Shown here piece by piece: positions 34,861 through 45,914 of a DNA stretch of 64,000 nt. Numbering within the stretch: position 1 is the stretch's first letter; every line of letters begins with the position of its first letter. Origin of the DNA: Corythucha ciliata (taxonomy: Eukaryota > Arthropoda > Insecta > Hemiptera > Tingidae); the NCBI GenBank assembly GCA_038030265.1, contig CM075938.1, forward strand, positions 15,787,009 through 15,851,008, written 5' to 3'. Under the pieces are notes generated by a model. The model ran no database searches and had not been told where the DNA came from. It saw nothing but the letters and a program-made list of their open reading frames with translations. The position numbers were made by a program, and so were the translations under genes.

Positions 34861-35570
34861 GATTGTTCCAAACGATGGCTTTTGTTGAGGGCTTTGTTGA
34901 TTGCCTTGACGAGAAATTTCAGAAGCTCTCCTGGTATCTGAAAATTGGCGCCAAGTGACTTTGGATAGTGAATTTGGCGTTAACGAGGTCCTCGATACGT
35001 AGTTCCCAGTTGATAATTGTCTCCCTATATTTATATTTTAATGACCTCTCATTATTATGAGTGAAAACGGTGTATAGATGTGAACATGCCTTATTCCGAG
35101 CTAAATTAATGAGTTTAATCATACGAATTACGTTATTCGCAAGGAAGAATATACTCGAGTTACTCCGCGTTAAATTTCAGAGCATTTCATTATTTTCCCA
35201 CCAACAATAAACTACGAGCATCAAGCACGTGTGACAAGAGAAAACAGAAACTTTTCACTCATTTTTCCTTTCCACCCTTTTCATCTGCAGCCATTTTTCG
35301 CCCGACCCCGTGTTCTAATTAAACACAGCGGCGGTAAAAATGGCTGGAAAACTAATTCAACTTGTCATTTATTCAAAAGAATTTTCTGTCTCACTCACCC
35401 TGTTCTGCCAAGCTACATGCTTGACAAGTTTATGACTCATTTGTGGGTTGTCAGGGAAATGGTATGAAACCACGCTCTTATTACTTTAGCCCTTTTTAGC
35501 CTCAGGGACTTTAAATTATTGTTTACTAAAATAGCAATGAGGTAGGTAGGTTTGGGAGGGGGGCTTTTAC

Positions 35571-35701
35571 GGTAGGGAAGTCCCCAAGGATCCATTACTC
35601 CTGATGGGCGTTGTACTAAAAGGAAAGGGGATGAACATAATTTTGCTATTCGGTATAAGTCAGCAGAGGCTTCCTTAAGTTTCTCTGCAATCGATAGTGA
35701 C
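35571..35701 (-). CDS. Candidate exon of an unrecognised protein
   Basis: Acceptor GCGTTTCAG precedes an open frame reading SLSIAEKLKEASADLYRIAK, then SPFLLVQRPSGVMDPWGLPY. A donor-like GTAAAAG lies at 35570. The amphipathic start and codon make-up look coding, but there is no recognised domain and no partner exon was found. Confidence 0.35.
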
Positions 35702-35719
35702 CTGAAACGCGTCACAATT

Positions 35720-36420
35720 TATTTCAGTTTGCTCTGCACAGTCATGGACAGTCTCCCAATCACAAAGGAGAGTTTAAAAAAATAATTGAAAAATAATGTG
35801 GATCATTCGTCTCGTAAAAAACAAAAGTTACGGACTGCAGACAAACGACTTCGGATTGACCGCTGGCTATAAAATGAGATACGGAGCTCAGCATAGTCTA
35901 CCAAGAGAGTTTCCTTATAGTCGGGCCAATAGTTTAAAAGGGTGTTGTCCTACTTGTGAACACCATTAAAAACGGTGTGGAGAGGGGGTGGATTGCGACA
36001 CATTTTACGACAAAAGCAGACTTCGAAATGACCGAATTAAATGGGGCAGAATGAGCGGTGCTACCCCCCTCTCACCCTCAAGATACATGTCGTGCGAGGA
36101 AGCGGGGAGGCACTATACAGAAAAGTGCCGACAAGATAAACTGCGGATGGGAAGTTTCTCGCGCCCGCCCGGCAAAGGAAGTGTATTGTGCTTGTAATTC
36201 AAGTTGAATTATTTTCAAAACACTTCGTTATCCCGGGATTGGAAGGGGGTTCCCCCTGCCAATGGCACTCAACAGATCGTTTAAAAGTTGTTTTGCGAAA
36301 ATTTTCCCCAAGTGAAGAAGAAGCGAGAGGGAAGTTTTTTCCTCTCAACGAAGCCTCATTTTTCCCCCTCAAAATAAAACTTGTTTCCCGTTCCGAGATT
36401 CCAATCTTACTTCATTTTTT
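35720..36420. other. No gene recognised
   Basis: Unique sequence with short open frames only. Confidence 0.4.
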
Positions 36421-36423
36421 TCA

Positions 36424-36456
36424 CTTATTTGGCACTCATACTAAAAATCCAACCAG
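36424..36456 (+). repeat. 33-bp exact direct repeat, copy 1
   Basis: CTTATTTGGCACTCATAC...CCAACCAG is identical at 36926-36958, 502 bp downstream, while surrounding sequence differs. Confidence 0.85.
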
Positions 36457-36925
36457 CGCCCCAGCAGCATACTGTCAGCGTCATATTAAAATCGATAGCT
36501 CCTTCAATGAGATTGAAACGGGAAAAGATGGGAGGGGGTAAGGATAATTTGCATGATAATAAAATCTAATAGGAAGCTCGCACAATCCAACGTTGGCGAA
36601 TGAAGTCTACTCGTTTTCGGGCACAAATAATTACCTATAAGGGCTGCAGACCTATTCCTATGGTAAAATTGACTAATTTCGGACACGTTTTTGTAATTTC
36701 AATGACCAAACCCTACCATTTCCCTTTCCGCGGCGTTCTTAATGTTTTTTATTTTTGATGAAATAAGTTGATTGACGATAAGTTCCAGGATTGTATTGGG
36801 CTTCCGTTAAGGTTAGGCTACAGCCTGAACGACTGAGCAGTCTTGAGAGGTGGGGTCGCTTCTCGGCCAGCTCTTACTCATTGAGCTATAAAATAGAGAG
36901 AAAGCACAGTCAAAATTGTGAAACG

Positions 36926-36958
36926 CTTATTTGGCACTCATACTAAAAATCCAACCAG
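36926..36958 (+). repeat. 33-bp exact direct repeat, copy 2
   Basis: Second copy of the 36424-36456 sequence; it ends 9 bp before the MITE at 36968. Confidence 0.85.
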
Positions 36959-36967
36959 TGTGGCTTA

Positions 36968-37176
36968 GGCCGGTCGTCCACTGGAAGCGTTTTCGAGCGG
37001 CGCTACAACGCGCTACAGCGAGCGACAACGAGCGTACATACAAAAAGACATAAATTGAATTCACTGCTGCTAAGCCTGCAGTGGACGATGTTACATTCAA
37101 TTTGAGGCTTTGGGATGTACGCTGGTTGTCGCGCGTTGTAGCGCCGCTCACAAATGTTTCCAGTGGACGACCGACC
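36968..37176. mobile_element. 209-bp MITE, PIF/Harbinger-like
   Basis: Long inverted termini: GGCCGGTCGTCCACTGGAA on the left and the complement of GGTCGGTCGTCCACTGGAA on the right. Further in, GAGCGGCGCTACAACGCGC is shared by both arms. A TTA is found on both sides (36965-36967, 37177-37179), as expected for PIF/Harbinger. Internal copies of gtcgtccactg-like sequence occur near 37080. Confidence 0.8.
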
Positions 37177-37189
37177 TTAATCAAATACA

Positions 37190-37730
37190 AAGCGCTAATT
37201 CATGGCTAGAAGTGAAAAAATTGCTAGTAATCCGCGGCTAAAATCGAGAGAAACGAACACTAATTAGTGAAAAAAATAAGGAGAAATAGCCGCGAAATGA
37301 CATCATTGTGAGTGCCGAAATGCATGTTTTTGGCCTGAAATATCGGTGAAATTGTTAGTATCCCGTCAATATTTTCGTGACATTGCTAGTTTCACATCTT
37401 TATTTCTGCGAATATACAGTGTCCGAGGCTTTTTCTTGGAAATTGCTGAGCCCGGGCTAGGAGGCTACAAAGAGTTCCCAAACTCGGACGAGCAGCTGCA
37501 AAATTGCAACATTTTGAAGGTGAAAATTCGCGAACTTTCAATTTTCCTAGGTGAGATTTTTCGTGATATTGCAAGTGCCAGGTCATAAATTCAGGGAAAT
37601 TCGGATCTGAATAACGACAAGGACAGCGATGTTCGCGTCTGAAATTGAGTGAAATCGCGATAAGTCGCTTCTAAAACGGAGAAATAACGCTCGTTCAAGG
37701 CCGAAATTGGAAAAAAAAAAAAAAGCCAAT
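37190..37730 (+). repeat. Mixed F and B family units
   Basis: Begins with B units (gctaattcatggctagaagt), continues as F units (gtgaaattgttagtatcccg) and ends with B-like units and an A run at about 37710. Confidence 0.55.
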
Positions 37731-37844
37731 GTGATGGATATGATGAATATTTTTGTCGCCGGTATTTTTAATTAATTAAACTGATGTTATCCGGACGACG
37801 ATGGAAGCGCATAGCCCAACACAATTCGAGTTTCGAGAAAAAAT

Positions 37845-37905
37845 GGCTCCCCGGCGGGATTTGAACCCGCAACCTCTGGATTACCAGTCAGACATCTAGA
37901 TAAGA
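37845..37905 (-). pseudogene. Partial inverted tRNA copy (3' half)
   Basis: On the minus strand the T-arm (GCGGGTTCAAATCCCGC), variable loop and anticodon loop are intact. The 5' side of the anticodon stem is altered and no D-arm follows. The acceptor 3' strand reads CGGGGAG, versus CGGGGCG in the complete copy. Confidence 0.7.
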
Positions 37906-38012
37906 TAAATTTCGGCGTGGTTTACCGGTAAGGAGAAACGCCAGGCAGGAGAAACAATGGACCTGGGTGGGGTTCGGCTTAGCTTATCCCTCGGAGTACG
38001 ACTCACAAAGGC

Positions 38013-38085
38013 GTCTCCGTGGCGCAATTGGCAGCGTGCTGGACTGGTAATCCAGAGGTTGCGGGTTCAAATCCCGCCGGGGCGC
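38013..38085 (+). tRNA. tRNA-like gene, anticodon GGT (threonine by anticodon)
   Basis: D-arm 38022-38037 (GCGC/GCGT); anticodon stem CTGGA/TCCAG (38039-38043, 38051-38055) with loop CTGGTAA, anticodon GGT at 38046-38048; T-arm 38061-38077 with perfect GCGGG/CCCGC. A box TGGCGCAATTGG and B box GGTTCAAATCC are canonical. The acceptor stem pairs at 5 of 7 positions (the first two mismatch). The 5' half resembles a tRNA-Asn body. GGT is not the usual eukaryotic threonine anticodon (AGT is). It may be a tRNA-derived repeat rather than a decoding tRNA. Confidence 0.6.
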
Positions 38086-38087
38086 CA

Positions 38088-38093
38088 TTTTTT
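38088..38093 (+). terminator. RNA polymerase III terminator (T6)
   Basis: Six T residues immediately after the tRNA 3' end (gccATTTTTTCTCG), as expected for a Pol III unit. The mirror copy has the same run on the other strand. Confidence 0.6.
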
Positions 38094-38169
38094 CTCGAAA
38101 CTCGAATTGTGATGGGCTATGCCCTTCCATCGTCGTCCGGATAACATCAGTTTAATTAATTTATTAATT

Positions 38170-38580
38170 AAAAAAGCCAATTTTTTCGTACGTAATGTGA
38201 TTGAGGAAATTGGGTAGGTAATTTGCTATCGCGGAAGTGACCACACATCTGAAATTTACGAACTGGAAACCTGGACAGGCGTGGATGCAGAGACGGGTGG
38301 AATCTTGCCAGCGTACCTTCATACCAACACCACGAATGGCGTTGGTTGGGGGGGGGGGCGAGAATGGCCCGCCCTTCTTCAACACATACTTGTTTGAAAC
38401 CAGCTACAGTCGATAAGTGTCGACTTGCCAGGCCCAACTCAGGTGATGGTTACCCTCGAAATTTTATGTAAAACATCCTGTGAAAATGCTAGTTCGCTAT
38501 TGTTTTTTGGAGGGCTTGGACCACGTCGTAACTCTGACAAGCCTCAAAGCTTCGTACTCCGTGCCCACAACAAAAAAATT
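38170..38580. other. No gene recognised
   Basis: Two minus-strand frames are open across 38164-38437, one reading STVAGFKQVCVEEGRAI. A GAAG|GTACGC donor-like site is at about 38317. It also contains a G run at 38348-38358. Too little for a gene call. Confidence 0.3.
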
Positions 38581-39298
38581 TCGCTCCGGCAGCTGGCGGT
38601 CGGGAAGAGTGCGTTTCATTCCGCATACGGATACCCTAAGCCGTCCCAGAAGTAATAAGTTTGATACCATAATTTGTTTCATTAAGCCGAACTTCTTCCT
38701 CTTTTTTCACCACCCTCTTTTCAAAAATGTCGAAAAGTTTCGGTAGTTTTCCAAGGGCTTTGTAAGATTAAATTTTTGTGCCGTAGTTTATAATAAACGT
38801 GTGAATTTAAGCGATTTTTTTGAAATTTCATCCCCCCTTTCACCCTCAACCATCAAAGTTGTCGATAAAACTCAATGAAACCCAGGGCTTTCGTTACATT
38901 AAATTATTGAGTCGAATTTTAGAGCGCTAAGATGAACTAGTGAAGTTCAACGCTATTTTTACACTTCCACACCGGAAGGACCACCCCCACCACCTTGACT
39001 TTTTAGAAAAATTAAAATGGGAATCAAAGGCTGCTATAACATGGAGTATGCGTAATGAATATAATGCTTCTAGAATCAACGCCAAAGCGCGTTCCGCTAA
39101 ATTGATTTCTTCGAGAGTTATCGTGTTAACAAGAAAACGGCCATAATATTATAAATAAATCAATCTATATATATGAATCCTGGAGACCACTGAATTCGTG
39201 TTCTAGAGGTTCTGCAACGTGAAAAAAACATGACATGACCCATGTTTGCCACCATCACGACGAGACCAATAGTGCATTTTAAGAATGAAATGCACTAA
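38581..39298 (+). mobile_element. Dispersed repeat D, copy 2
   Basis: High similarity to 9775-10894 from TCGCTCCGG to the terminal hairpin (AGTGCATTT 39271-39279, AAATGCACT 39288-39296) and CTAA. Shorter because it lacks the internal duplication and has a further deletion between 'agaatcaac' and 'gccaaagcgcg'. Confidence 0.75.
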
Positions 39299-39299
39299 T

Positions 39300-39900
39300 T
39301 GCAACATTTTGGAGGCAAGTATAGCAGTGAATCTGGATGCTTTCAGGCTAAATACAAATTTGGAGGTCCTTTACTCAGATTAATTCCGAGTTTCTGGTCC
39401 AATTTTAGTGATCGTCGACCCTGAGCTAGCCGGCCCCAACTGCGCTCATACCCCGACGGGTAAAAAAACCGTGTAAAATTGCAACATTTTGTGATAAATA
39501 TTCGTTAGTTTGTAAGTATCAGTTAGTTTCGGATCCTAATTTGAGAAAAAATACGGGTGTATCATGGCTGAATACCCGGGAAATTGAAAGTTTATGGTTT
39601 TAGGGTGTTATTTAAAGTGGAATTGCAAGTTCATGGCTCTAGTTTAAACAAAATTGTAAGTTTTAGAGTTTTTTTTCGTGTTGGTGGTTCCAACCAGCTG
39701 GGCTTTACGGAGCCCAAATCCTGCGGAATACTCATTGCCGAATCCAATGGCGGATTCCCTGAATTCGTCTCCGTGGAGTCTTAATTCCTAATAAAATTCA
39801 TGTTTCGGGCCTTCATTTCTGTGATAATGTAAGTTTCGGGTCTTGAATTAATCGAAACTAGAAGTTTGGATCTGATATTCAGAGAAATTGCAAGTTTTGT
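39300..39900 (+). repeat. Family F array
   Basis: Units like gaaattgcaagttttgg with the GC-rich spacer (gagctagccggcccc) at about 39421. Confidence 0.55.
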
Positions 39901-39904
39901 CTTT

Positions 39905-40830
39905 TTTTTATTTTCAAGTGGCCGAGTGCACCATGTTTGATGAAACCCGTGACTCTTGAAAAATGAAACTAAAAATGGCCCAGATTAACCAGTGGGTGAT
40001 CTTGGTGAAACCGACCATTTGAGAATGGACAAAACTGGGTGCCGTAGGAGTTCTCAAAATCGAGACGGATTGTCGATCAGACGAGTGATTTGAGTGATCC
40101 TCAATATGAGGCGACAGCATTTGGCCACATTTGTGCAAGTTTATGTGTGGGAGACACCTGAAGCCAAACGGAAAGCCTCGACGCAGGTCTCGTCGGTGGC
40201 CTGCTCTGGAGGCTATAGAAAATCATCCGAAACCAATAACAACACGAAACGCAAATTTCGTGGTCACTTTAAGGGGCGCATATCGTGCCCATCGGTTTGC
40301 GATTTATAAACTGAGCATTGCCTGAAAAAATGTGTGTAAATCATAAAATTTGATGAAAGCGTGTGTCTTGGGAATTCTCGACATGGGGGGGAATTCGAAA
40401 ATTAAGGCGAATTTTCGATGACAAGAGCTGTCTGAAAGATTCTTGCTATTACGCCACCGTTTGTAACCAGTTGCGCAAGTTTTCAATGGTGGGACCAATT
40501 TTTACATGGGAAGCCCTGAAGTCAATGGAAGAGGATCGATGCACATGAATATCGCTTGGCCTTCAATTGGAGGGGGGAGGGGCTTTTTATGAACGATCCG
40601 TATATAAAATGCGCGCAGGTGGGATCGCTAGGCCAGAGTTGCCAACTGACGTTTTGCTTTTCCCGTCAAGTCAAGCTCAAAATTCCGTCAGAAATCCGTC
40701 AAAAAGTATTCTGTCCCGTTGGAAAAAACATCAAATAGGTAATAATCAGGAGCGTGTCTTCACACAAAAACAGATGGAGAAAACACATTTTTCCAGTTTC
40801 TGGAGGCAACATAATTATCATGCCTCAAAA
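39905..40830. other. No gene recognised
   Basis: Short overlapping open frames at 40094-40325. A phrase of the type tttatgtgtgggagacacctgaagcc recurs loosely at 40498-40525. At about 40631-40650 is CAGAGTTGCCAACTGACG, resembling a DNA transposon end, without a confirmed partner. Confidence 0.35.
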
Positions 40831-40839
40831 TGAAAAAAA

Positions 40840-41770
40840 AAACACTAATTCAAGGCCCTAATTTAATGAATCGCTGATAAAATTGGGAATCCCTAATTCA
40901 CCGCACTAAATAATGGAAAGCCTGCGATTCGTGGCTTCTGACGGAGGGCACTATATGAATAATAAAACCGCTAATTCGTCGCTATACCCCGAAAAAAAGA
41001 TCTAATTTGCGGCTAAAACGTGGAAAAAGCTCAGATTTGCAGGTGTAGAATTGAACAAAAACGCTTAACTTGTTGCTAAAATTGATGTAAAGCTTTAACT
41101 CGTGGCTGAAATAAAAATAAAAACACGGATTAGCGGCTAAGATTATGATAAAACGGTAATTCGCACTTAAAATTATAAAAAACCTGATTTAGCTAAAATT
41201 GAAAAAAGTGCCAGTTCGTGTCTAAAGATTGGAAAAAAAATAATAATTTAGTGCTTATTGATGCAATTTCAGGAACAAAATTTAGGAAAAACGCTAATGT
41301 GCTGCTATTAGGGCGAGTACGCTCTAAAACTATCAAGAAAAAAATCGCTTCGTAAAAGTCCGTTGTTTATGGCTCGGCAAAATATGCTAATTGTCAGTTA
41401 CTGTGAGCAACTTTATTGCTACAGATGAGAACAGGCCCAAATCCATGGTTTAGAAAGAGAGAAAATGCGTCAATTCGCGGCTACTGGGCGGTGAGGTTAA
41501 AATTGAGATAAAGCGCTACATACTTCATGGCTATTTTTTTTTATTTTTTTTTTAAACCTTTGTTGCATAAATTTAGATAAATCACTGATTCTCTCGGTTA
41601 AAATAGAGAAAAGGCGTTCATTCGCAGCTAAAAAAAACAAAAAAAAACTGTTTTTCTATTCAACTTCAGGATTAAAATTGAGAAAAGCTCCAATTTGTGG
41701 CTAAAATCAATTAAAAAAAAAGCCGAATCGCGACTAAAATGTCATACACAGCTAAATTTGAGCACATGCA
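40840..41770 (+). repeat. Family B array, forward orientation
   Basis: Units such as gctaattcgtcgctataccc and gcggctaaaacgtggaaaaa, about 28-30 bp. Confidence 0.75.
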
Positions 41771-41801
41771 AGTGGACCGGTTGATTTGATTCCCGTCTTA
41801 G

Positions 41802-41815
41802 CAGGGGGGGATTTA
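41802..41815 (+). mobile_element. Possible hAT-like left terminus
   Basis: CAGGGGGGGATTTAAGG directly abuts the end of a B array and is followed by a GC-rich stretch and C-family units, the layout seen at other element ends. The right end is not established. Confidence 0.35.
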
Positions 41816-41879
41816 AGGTAAAATGTTTAGAGGGGCTTAGCCCTGAGCTCATGATCCTCCCCTCCTCTCACAGATCAAG

Positions 41880-42295
41880 TCAAATTCCAAATTTCATGGA
41901 TTTTTGATCTCAGAACGAATTTCAAGGGTTTTCCTCGCTCAAAACGTCAATGTCACAGAATTGACTTCCTAAAAGGCCAATTTGCACCGGGTTGACTCTT
42001 AATGAATGCAATGCCGCTCATTAGACACTTTCGATGTCCAAATATCATGGATTGAACGCATCGCAAAACCAAATTTCGTGGTTTTGGCTACTTCAATAAC
42101 AAAATTTGCCGGTTTGGCACTTTTTGAGACCAAATTTGTCGGATTTCGTAGTTCAGAAACCAATTTCGTGGGGCTGGCTCCCTTAAGACAATCCAATTTA
42201 ACGGGATTTCACATCTTTTAAATGAGCGTACTGGCTCATTTTGAAGAGAAATTTCATGGCTCTGACTGTTTTCAAAAACAAAATATCGCAGGGTC
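41880..42295 (-). repeat. Family C array, reverse orientation
   Basis: Units such as aatttcgtggggctggctcc, abutting the J element that starts at 42296. Confidence 0.7.
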
Positions 42296-44440
42296 CAGAA
42301 GCGGACCCAAGATTTAGTCAAGGGAGAGGCTTATGAAATTGTGTCCTTCGCTCTAATAAAAATGGCTTGCTATCAATTCACTGCCTAATCCCACCTTAAA
42401 ACGCCTTAAAAATGGAAAAACTGGCAATTACCGCTCTAAAAAATCCCAACGGACTTCATGCGGTCTAAAAGTGGCTAGACCGACGGTTCGCGCAGCCCTG
42501 AAAATGCATAAAAAGATCATGAAAGCCGCCATGAAACTGGCTAAATCTTCCATTCACGATCTACAACTGGTTAAAACTAGCGATTCCCGCTCTAAAAGTG
42601 GCCAAGCTGACGTAACGCGCTCTAAAAATGGGCAAACTAGCAATTCACGTTCCGCAAATCCCTAAACAGACAATTCCTGCCCTAAATATACCTAAATCAA
42701 CCATTTGCGCGCCAAGAATGCCCAAACTGACCATTCGGGCGTTGGCTTGACGGGACTAATTGCGTCCTTGAAAAAGCAAAACTGACGATTTGCCCAACTG
42801 ACTTTACGAACCCTAAAAATGGAAAAAACTGGCGATTCATGATCTGAAAATATCACACTGGCTATTCACTCTCTATAAATTACTATGCTGACAGTTTGCG
42901 CCCTATAAATGGCAAGCCGACCATTCGCACCTCATAAATGGCGTGACGGACTATTCACACCTTAAAAAATGGCAGAACTGATTGTTTGCGTTCTCTAGAT
43001 GGTTTAACTGATAATTCACGCAATGAAAATGTTAAAACTGAGTTCGTAGCATACAATTGACTAAAATGATGGATTCATGCTCTAGGAATGGCCATACTGG
43101 CAGCGTTTAAATTGCCAAACTGGCTATTCACGCCCTATAAAATTGGTAAAATTGACTCTATGCGGCCTATGATGAATGGTTAAACTGAAAATTCGCACTT
43201 TGAAAATCCCTAAGCAGATGATTCATGTCCTGAAAATGGCAAAATTGGCCATTCGCGCGTCAGAAACCTGTAAATGGCATACACAACTATTACCAGTATA
43301 ATTCACAGTCTAAAAATGGCCTGACTGATCGTTTGTGCTCTACAGAGGCTAAACAGATGATTGACGCCATCAAAGTGGCTATCTGTACCCAAAAAATGGC
43401 CAAACAGGGCTATTTGCGCCCTTGGCGATAAACTGACCACTTGCAATTGCGCACTGACCATGGGCCGTCCTCACCGAACCCCTCCCCCGCACTAACCAGC
43501 GTTAGCTTCATGCACCTCATGGACTGGATATTCTTTTTGATTTGATTTGAAGCTATGAAGTGCTATAAAATTTCTTGATTGGCAAATCACGCCCTAAAAA
43601 TGGCTAAATGTGCTAATTCGTGCTAGTGAAATGGCGAAACTTATACCATTCGTAGTGCATAAATGGACAAACTGAGCCACCACGCCTAGAAAATGGCTAA
43701 AAATGCAGACGATTTGTGCCCTAAAAGTAGCAGAACTAATAGTTTGCGTTTTGGAAATGCCTTAACTGACGCTTCATGCGGTGAAAATGCCTAATGTGAC
43801 TTGCTGCTGGTTGGACCTAAAAAAGCAATTTCACTGATTTCACTGCGCCAAAAACAAATTTTTGCTCGTTCGAGCCGTTCGAAAAATTGTGAATCTGGCG
43901 ATTCGTGCCTTTTAAATTGCTAAACTAACCGTTCACAACCTAAAATAGACTTGACGGACGATTCGTCCCCTGGAAATAGCCAAACGGAATATTAACGCCC
44001 TAACAATGGCCAAAATCGCGCCTTGGAAATGCCTAAGATTACGACTCGCACCTTGAAAATGGCCAAAGAAGCCATTTCAGGCCTTTAAAATGGCTGAACT
44101 GACGATTCGTGCTCTGAAATAACAAAACGCCTTAAAAATTCCAATCTTCAAAGTTTCGGTCTAAAAATGGTCAAACTGGTCATTCGCACTCTTTGGAAAG
44201 CGTCAGGGAATTCGTCCCTTGAGAGTGGTAGAACAGACTGGACAAGCCCTAAAACGGGCTGCTGGTCGTACTGACAATTCATGCCCCCCCCCCTCCAAAA
44301 AAATGACTATACTGACAGATTTACGCCTTGAAAAACGACCACTCGCATTCCAATAATGGCCAAATTGACCATTCGTGCCTTAAGAATGGCTGAACTGACA
44401 ATTCGTACCCTATCACCAAAACGACTAGTCAGGCACTAAA
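42296..44440 (+). mobile_element. J-family element, copy 2 (right end not located)
   Basis: The left end CAGAAGCGGACCCAAGATTT, then gtcaagggagaggcttatga, matches the left ends at 28020 and 49578. The interior is a J array of about 2 kb. The island at about 43337-43500 (ctacagaggct..., tcaaagtggctatctgtacc, catgggccgtcctcaccga) is collinear with those in the other two copies. The right boundary is approximate. Confidence 0.65.
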
Positions 44441-44479
44441 AATTGTAAACTCCGTCACTGACGAGAATTCGGGTTTCAG

Positions 44480-45910
44480 ACGACATAGATTTTCTTCTCT
44501 CCGTTGGCAACTGTCAGTTTCGGTCGAGCTGTCAATTTCGTACTTGAAACTGGTAATTTCGTCTTTAAACAACTCTCAATTTCGCCCCAGAAAACTGACA
44601 GTCTTGACTTGAAATCTGTCTATTTCCTCCTAAATAACGGAAGATCACAAAACTTGATTTCGAGATCCAGCAGCAGACCATTCGGGCTCACAACATGAGG
44701 TTTATGGGCCCCTTCACCTGAAACAGTCGAGTTCTTAATACTCTCAAAACAATTCCGCCCCGTAAACTGTCAATTTCGTCCTGGGGACTGTAATTTTGTA
44801 AATGAAACTATCACACACTCAATACACACACACTGTCAATTTTGTCCTATGAAGGTCAATTTCGTCATTCAAAACTTTCAATATCGTCGTCAAAACTATA
44901 CCGATATCATTCTAAAACTGCCAATTTCACCCCACAGACTGTCAATTTCGTCCTCGAATCTGCCAATTTCTGCCTAGAAACTGCGTCAAGGGATTTCGGA
45001 AACTGACGGTTTCCAAGCCCCTTCACCGGAAACGGTCGACAACTAGAAACTGTCAATTTCGTCGTTCAAAACTGTCAATTTCGCCTATTAAACTGTCTAG
45101 TAAATGTTCAAATCTAACAATTCCGTCCTGGAAACTATCAATTTTGATTTTCAAACCGTTAATTTCACCCTGAAAATTGTTAATTTCGTCTTTTAAACTG
45201 TCAATTTATTCCTAGTATTGTCAATGTCGTCCCCGAAGCAGTCAGTTTCGTCGCCAAACCTATCAGTGTCGTCCTGAAACTGCCAATTTCGTCCTACAAA
45301 CTGTCAATTTCCTTCAAGAATCATTCAAATCTGTCAATTTTGTCCTGGAAACTATCAACTTGCATTTGTTCGAGAAACAGTCAATTCCTTTCTCAAACTG
45401 TCCATTTTGTCTAGGAAATTGTAAATTTCGTTGTCAAAAATATCAATGTCGACCTAAAACTCCTAATTTCATCCTGTAAACTGTCAATTTCGTCCTCGAA
45501 TTCGCCAATTTCACCCTAGATACTGTCAATTTCAGTAAAAATGATAAATCACGTGTAAAAAAAGTAAAGTGCGTGCTCTCGCCCTCGTCGACGACACCTT
45601 CGCCAGTTGGACATAAAGCCCCGTTGGATTATAGTAAATTTCAACATTCAAAACTGTGATCGTCGTACTTCAAACTGTCAATTTCGACTTTCAATACTGT
45701 CAATTTTGCCTCAGGAACTGACAATTTTGACTTGGAATCTCAATTTCCTCCAACATAACAAATATCCCAAACCTTGATTACGTGGTTTTGCGTCAGAGCA
45801 CTGGAAACTATCAATATCGTCGTTCGAAACAGTAAATTTCGTTTGGAACCTGTAAATTTCGTCCTCGAAACACTGCCAATGTCGCTCTGTAGACACCGTC
45901 ATTTTCAGAC
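44480..45910 (+). repeat. Degenerate tandem array, family K (core AACTGTCAATTTCGTCCT)
   Basis: Many units of 20-24 bp of the form aaactgtcaatttcgtcctcg, with a short break at about 45540-45630. Related units reappear near 54390-54550. Confidence 0.85.
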
Positions 45911-45914
45911 GTCA

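Larger units (their letters stand above)
37769..38162. mobile_element. Palindromic element with tRNA halves at the inner ends
   Basis: Arms 37769-37889 and 38042-38162 (about 121 bp each) are near-perfect inverted copies separated by 152 bp. From outside in, each arm holds an AT-rich tip (aattaattaaactg), gatgttatccggacgacg, cgagtttcgag, a run of 6 A/T, then the 3' half of a tRNA (T-arm with B box and anticodon loop). The right arm completes a full tRNA-like gene using spacer sequence; the left arm is an incomplete inverted copy. The surroundings are array DNA. It could be a foldback element that captured a tRNA, or a tRNA region duplicated head-to-head. Confidence 0.75.

Noticed and set aside
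42006..42321. Opposing open frames with repeated TKFVG / PTNLVS phrases
   Set aside because: Artefact of C-array units whose length is near a multiple of three; both strands are open.
40631..44520. CAGAGTTGCCAAC at 40631 paired with GTTGGCAACTG at 44509 as one element
   Set aside because: The right candidate sits in a K array whose units themselves contain aactgtcag; flanks do not match, so chance is likely.
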